Positions 6,183-8,786 of a stretch of DNA of 8,786 bases are shown here, piece by piece. Within the stretch, counting starts at the first letter, position 1, and each line of letters begins with the position of its first letter. The notes under the pieces were generated by a model that was not told the origin of the DNA, searched no databases, and worked only from the letters and a program-made list of their open reading frames with translations. Origin of the DNA: ZC4RG30 sp964632365 (GTDB lineage Bacteria; Pseudomonadota; Gammaproteobacteria; Steroidobacterales; Steroidobacteraceae). Location of the stretch: assembly GCA_964632365.1 (NCBI GenBank), contig CAZWDR010000108.1:1-8786 (forward strand), in the 5' to 3' direction. The position numbers and the translations under genes are program-made.

Positions 6183-7530
6183 GGGCCCATTTCACCAACG
6201 TGCCGAAGCTCGGCGGCTTGCCATGCATCAGCAGGCCGACGCGGAACACCTTCGAGGCGAACCACACGGCGACGCAGGCGGCAACGATGCCCAGCAGCAG
6301 CGACAGCACCACCTGCCACAGCGGCGGTGGCGACGTGGACGCCAGGCGCGCCATCATCGTGAAGCCGTTGATGGGCGGCACAAGGCTGCTCACTACGGCA
6401 AAGGTGGAATCCGGCGCGTTGCCGATCATCGCCGTCGCGATGTATGGAATGATCAGCAGGATCATGATCGGGCCCATCAGCGATTGCGCGTCGGCCATCT
6501 GGTTCACCGCCGCGCCGATCGACATCATCAGCGCGCCGAACACCAGGTAGGCCATCAGGAAGAACAGGAACAGCCACAGGATCAGCAGCGGATCGATCAG
6601 CCCGAACATCGCGAACTGCAACAGCGCGAGCACACCCACGGCGACATAGACGCCGAGCATCACAAGTCCGACGCCGAGCTGCCCGAGCAGCTTGCCCCAC
6701 ATCAGTTCCAGCGACGACACCGCAGCCAGCAGCACCTCGACCACGCGGCTGGATTTCTCCTCGACGGTGGAGGTCATCAGGCCCTGCCCGCCGGTCATGA
6801 TGGCCATGAACAGCAGCAGGCCCATGATGAACGGCATCAGGCGATTGAGGCCTTGCGCGCCCTGCTGGCGGCCATCGGCGCCGATCAGTGTCGTGCGGGT
6901 GCGCGGGATGTCGGTCGCCGCGCGCACCAGGTCGGCATCCAGGCCGCTGCTGCGCAGGCGCTCGGCGATCAACGCCGGCCGCACCGCGGAGTGCAGGATG
7001 CCTTCCGCGTCGGATGGCAGGTTGCGCGGCGCATAGAACTCGTAGCTGGCATAGGCCTGCTGCGGGCCCGTCCGCACGGCCTCGGCGGGGATCACCACCA
7101 GCGCCCGACGCTGCTGCTTGCCAAGCTCCCCCTGCGTCAGCCAGCCCTGGTGCTGCGTGACCGTGGCATCGGCCGGCAGCGGACGCAGCGTGAACGAGGG
7201 CACGGCCATCGGTGGCGCGTTGAGGCCGGCGCCGCCCGCACCAGCCTGCTCCTGCGCTTCGCGCAACCCGGCCTGCTGCCGGGCCAGGATCGCCGCGGGC
7301 AGCAGCTCCTGCTGCAGCGTGCCGGCGAAGCCGCTGCCGCTGCGGTCGATGACCGCCACCTCCACCTGCACCTGCATGCCGCGGTTCGACATCAGCCGCG
7401 GCAGCACCAGGATGATGGCGGTGATCAGCACCGGCATGACCAGCACGCCGAACAGGAAACCCTTGCTGCTGACCGTGGTGAGGAATTCCCGGGCGGCCAC
7501 CAGCCGGATGCGACGCAGGCCACCCTTCAT
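6172..7530 (-). CDS. ABC-2 type transporter permease, NatB-like
   Basis: Membrane subunit of an ABC exporter; the NatB family is linked to Na+ or drug/peptide efflux, but the substrate here is unknown. The 452-residue product has the family topology: a cytoplasmic start (RRIRLVAAREFLTTVSSKGF), TM1 about 25-46, a large extracytoplasmic region about 47-228, then five more membrane segments near 230-252, 282-306, 313-340, 350-370 and 404-426. The coupling motif VEEKSSRVVEVLLAAVSS (256-273), a hallmark of NatB-type ABC-2 permeases, follows TM2. An insert of about 30 residues rich in Ala, Gly and Gln (83-110) lies in the external loop. The start ATG overlaps the stop of the ATPase gene as ATGA (7527-7530), so the two are translationally coupled and surely form one complex. 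The gene ends convergently with an unidentified gene. Confidence 0.92.
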   Translation of the reverse strand: MKGGLRRIRLVAAREFLTTVSSKGFLFGVLVMPVLITAIILVLPRLMSNRGMQVQVEVAVIDRSGSGFAGTLQQELLPAAILARQQAGLREAQEQAGAGGAGLNAPPMAVPSFTLRPLPADATVTQHQGWLTQGELGKQQRRALVVIPAEAVRTGPQQAYASYEFYAPRNLPSDAEGILHSAVRPALIAERLRSSGLDADLVRAATDIPRTRTTLIGADGRQQGAQGLNRLMPFIMGLLLFMAIMTGGQGLMTSTVEEKSSRVVEVLLAAVSSLELMWGKLLGQLGVGLVMLGVYVAVGVLALLQFAMFGLIDPLLILWLFLFFLMAYLVFGALMMSIGAAVNQMADAQSLMGPIMILLIIPYIATAMIGNAPDSTFAVVSSLVPPINGFTMMARLASTSPPPLWQVVLSLLLGIVAACVAVWFASKVFRVGLLMHGKPPSFGTLVKWARMG

Positions 7531-8489
7531 GCCACGGCTCCCGTCAGGCCCTGCAGGTGCTCGCGCAGCGCCTGTTCCGATTCACTGCCCTCGCGCACGA
7601 TGTTGACGAAGGTGTCCTCGAGTCGCAGCCGCGCAATCTCGACCCGCGCCGGCGCGAGCCGTGCGGCCGCCTCGCGCATCACGGCGGTGGGATCAGCGCC
7701 GGGCTGCAGCAGCAGTTCGAACTCCCCGTCGTTCACCTGCACGGCGGCCACTCCCGGCAGCGCATGCAGCACCTGTGGATCGGCGCCGGCATCGAGCGGC
7801 TCGAACAGCACGCGTGTGCTGTCATAGCGGCGGCGCAGCCTCGACATGGGTTCATCGAGCACCTTGCTGCCGCGGTGGATCATCACCACCCGGTCGCAGA
7901 GTTCCTCGGCCTGCGCCATCACATGCGTGGAGAACAGGATGGTGGCGCCGCGCCGGCGCTCCTGCGCCACCACATCCTTCAGCAGCCGCACGCTGACCGG
8001 GTCGAGGCCGCTGAAGGGCTCATCGAGGATCAACAGCTGCGGCTGGTGCACGATGGCGCCGACGAACTGCACCCGCTGCAGCATGCCCTTGGAGAGGTCC
8101 TCGCATTTGCGCTTCTCGATGTCCTCGAGGCCCAGCTGCGCGAGCAGCTGGCGCGCGCGTGGCATGGCCTGCGAGTCGGGTACGCCCTTGAGGCCGGCAA
8201 GGTATTTCAGGAACGCGCCCACGGTCATCTTGCGATAGACACCGCGTTCCTCCGGCAGGTAGCCGATGCGGTCCTTGGCATCGAGGGCCGAAGGCAGCCC
8301 GAGCACCTCGACCTGTCCTGAGTCCGGGAACAGGATCGACATGATGATGCGGATGGTGGTGCTCTTGCCGGCGCCGCTGGGGCCGATCAGGCCGCAGGTC
8401 TCGCCGCTGGGAATGACCAGGTCCAGCGCCTGGACGGCACGCTGCGTGCCAAAGGATTTCTCGACCGCCTGCAACCTGGCCGCGTACAC
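7527..8489 (-). CDS. ABC transporter ATP-binding protein, NatA-like
   Basis: Cytoplasmic ATPase that drives the adjoining NatB-like permease. Numbered from the alternative ATG at 8513: Walker A GPSGAGKST at 44-52, a Q-loop region GYLPEERGVY with Glu where Gln is common, signature LSKGM at 140-144 (variant of LSGGQ), Walker B LLILDEP at 160-166, D-loop SGLDP, and switch His197 (STH). The C-terminal 100 residues resemble the DUF4162 regulatory extension (LEDTFVNIV). I place the start at GTG 8489, because GGAGG with a 5-nt spacer lies just upstream and the protein then begins MYAARLQAVEKSFG, as expected for the family. The ATG at 8513 would add eight residues (total 328) but has no Shine-Dalgarno and lies beside a hairpin. 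The gene overlaps the permease by 4 nt and sits downstream of lpdA on the same strand. Export substrate unknown. Confidence 0.9.
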   Translation of the reverse strand: MYAARLQAVEKSFGTQRAVQALDLVIPSGETCGLIGPSGAGKSTTIRIIMSILFPDSGQVEVLGLPSALDAKDRIGYLPEERGVYRKMTVGAFLKYLAGLKGVPDSQAMPRARQLLAQLGLEDIEKRKCEDLSKGMLQRVQFVGAIVHQPQLLILDEPFSGLDPVSVRLLKDVVAQERRRGATILFSTHVMAQAEELCDRVVMIHRGSKVLDEPMSRLRRRYDSTRVLFEPLDAGADPQVLHALPGVAAVQVNDGEFELLLQPGADPTAVMREAAARLAPARVEIARLRLEDTFVNIVREGSESEQALREHLQGLTGAVA

Positions 8490-8501
8490 GCTCCCCTCCC
8501 C
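8490..8501 (-). promoter_or_regulatory. Strong ribosome binding site for the ABC ATPase GTG start
   Basis: On the minus strand GGGGAGGGGAGC directly precedes GTG (8489-8487); the GGAGG core (8499-8495) is 5 nt from the start codon. This is the best Shine-Dalgarno in the window and argues for GTG over the ATG at 8513-8511. Confidence 0.6.
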
Positions 8502-8517
8502 TGCTGCGGTCATTGGC

Positions 8518-8540
8518 CGCGCGGGAGACAGTCCCGCGCG
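8518..8540. terminator. 9-bp GC-rich hairpin between lpdA and the ABC operon
   Basis: CGCGCGGGA-GACAG-TCCCGCGCG is a perfect 9-bp inverted repeat with a 5-nt loop. It lies 19 nt past the lpdA stop and 4 nt before the upstream ATG candidate of the ABC ATPase. There is no T-run on either strand, so it may be a Rho-assisted terminator, an mRNA 3'-end stabiliser for lpdA, or an attenuating structure. Confidence 0.5.
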
Positions 8541-8559
8541 CCCGCCGTAACTTACCGCA

Positions 8560-8786
8560 TCAGGGCTTTTTCGGCATGTACAGGTCGGTCAGCGTGCCTT
8601 CCAGCGCCTCGGCCGCCATGCCCACCGACTCCGACAGCGTCGGATGCGGATGGATGGTGAGGCCCACATCGGCGGCGTCGGCGCCCATCTCGATGGCAAG
8701 GCCCACCTCGGCGATCAGCTCGCCGGCGTTGGGGCCGACGATGCCGGCGCCGATCACCCGGTTGCTGCCGGCATCGACGATGAGCT
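8560..8786 (-). CDS. lpdA: Dihydrolipoamide dehydrogenase (E3), C-terminal part (cut by window edge)
   Basis: FAD enzyme that reoxidises lipoyl groups of the pyruvate and 2-oxoglutarate dehydrogenase complexes, passing electrons to NAD+. About the last 75 residues are visible, from LIVDAGSNRVIGAGIVGPNAGELI to the C-terminus YMPKKP. The dimer-interface domain shows GELIAEVGLAIEMG and the active-site motif HPHPTLSE, where the His-Glu pair acts as the catalytic base of the partner subunit. This closely resembles the E. coli Lpd tail (IHAHPTLHESVG). The frame stays open to the window edge; the GTG at 8757 is only an internal valine. FAD and NAD domains lie outside the window, so which dehydrogenase complex it serves cannot be seen. 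The ABC operon follows on the same strand after a hairpin. Confidence 0.95.
   Translation of the reverse strand, partial: LIVDAGSNRVIGAGIVGPNAGELIAEVGLAIEMGADAADVGLTIHPHPTLSESVGMAAEALEGTLTDLYMPKKP

Noticed and set aside
5847..6362. Reading frames crossing the N run
   Set aside because: They are translated through undetermined bases, so continuity is artificial.
6223..7827. 534-codon plus-strand frame across the ABC genes
   Set aside because: The product is rich in His, Gln, Arg and Asp with no domain, while the minus-strand frames encode clear NatA/NatB proteins with family motifs.
8543..8559. Short dyad GTAAC/TTAC and a TAAGTT-like -10 on the minus strand between lpdA and the ABC genes
   Set aside because: Arms of only 4 bp and no -35 element; too weak to list as an operator or promoter.
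1..8786. CRISPR arrays, tRNA/rRNA genes, insertion sequences, prophage or toxin-antitoxin modules
   Set aside because: I looked for direct-repeat arrays, cloverleaf-type sequences, transposase motifs and short paired genes. Nearly all sequence is filled by recognised housekeeping, pilus or transport genes, and none of these was found.

Overview
This is a dense, GC-rich bacterial chromosome segment. It most likely comes from a high-GC gammaproteobacterium of the Xanthomonadales/Nevskiales/Steroidobacter type. The reasons are the MetG and Nth sequences, which are close to the E. coli proteins down to residue numbering, the DUF1841 protein, the type IV pilus retraction ATPases and the E3 subunit typical of proteobacteria. 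The organism assignment is inferred from remembered family sequences, not from a search. A run of 100 N (6009-6108) shows that this is a scaffolded draft or metagenome assembly.

Left half (1-5992, plus strand): the catalytic C-terminal part of a Hanks-type Ser/Thr kinase (N-terminus outside the window) is followed after 17 nt by two consecutive PilT-family ATPases 3 nt apart. metG (methionyl-tRNA synthetase) starts at a TTG that overlaps the stop of the second ATPase. nth (endonuclease III) follows 28 nt later, and then a DUF1841 gene. The kinase-PilT-PilT-metG spacing looks like one transcription unit in which a kinase may regulate pilus retraction. The DUF1841 gene has a -10-like box so close to its ATG that it may have its own leaderless transcript.

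Middle (5993-6171): an assembly gap cuts an unidentified plus-strand gene whose last 15 residues form a hydrophobic, probably membrane-spanning C-terminus. It converges tail-to-tail with the ABC operon across a hairpin.

Right half (6172-8786, minus strand): a two-gene NatA/NatB-like ABC exporter (ATPase then permease, 4-nt ATGA overlap) lies downstream of the C-terminal end of dihydrolipoamide dehydrogenase (lpdA), with a strong 9-bp hairpin between them.

Most of the window is housekeeping. The arrangement most worth a second look is the kinase plus tandem PilT paralogues, neither of which has canonical PilU motifs, coupled to metG. I see no CRISPR, tRNA, rRNA, insertion sequence, phage or toxin-antitoxin locus, and no clear evidence of an undescribed system.
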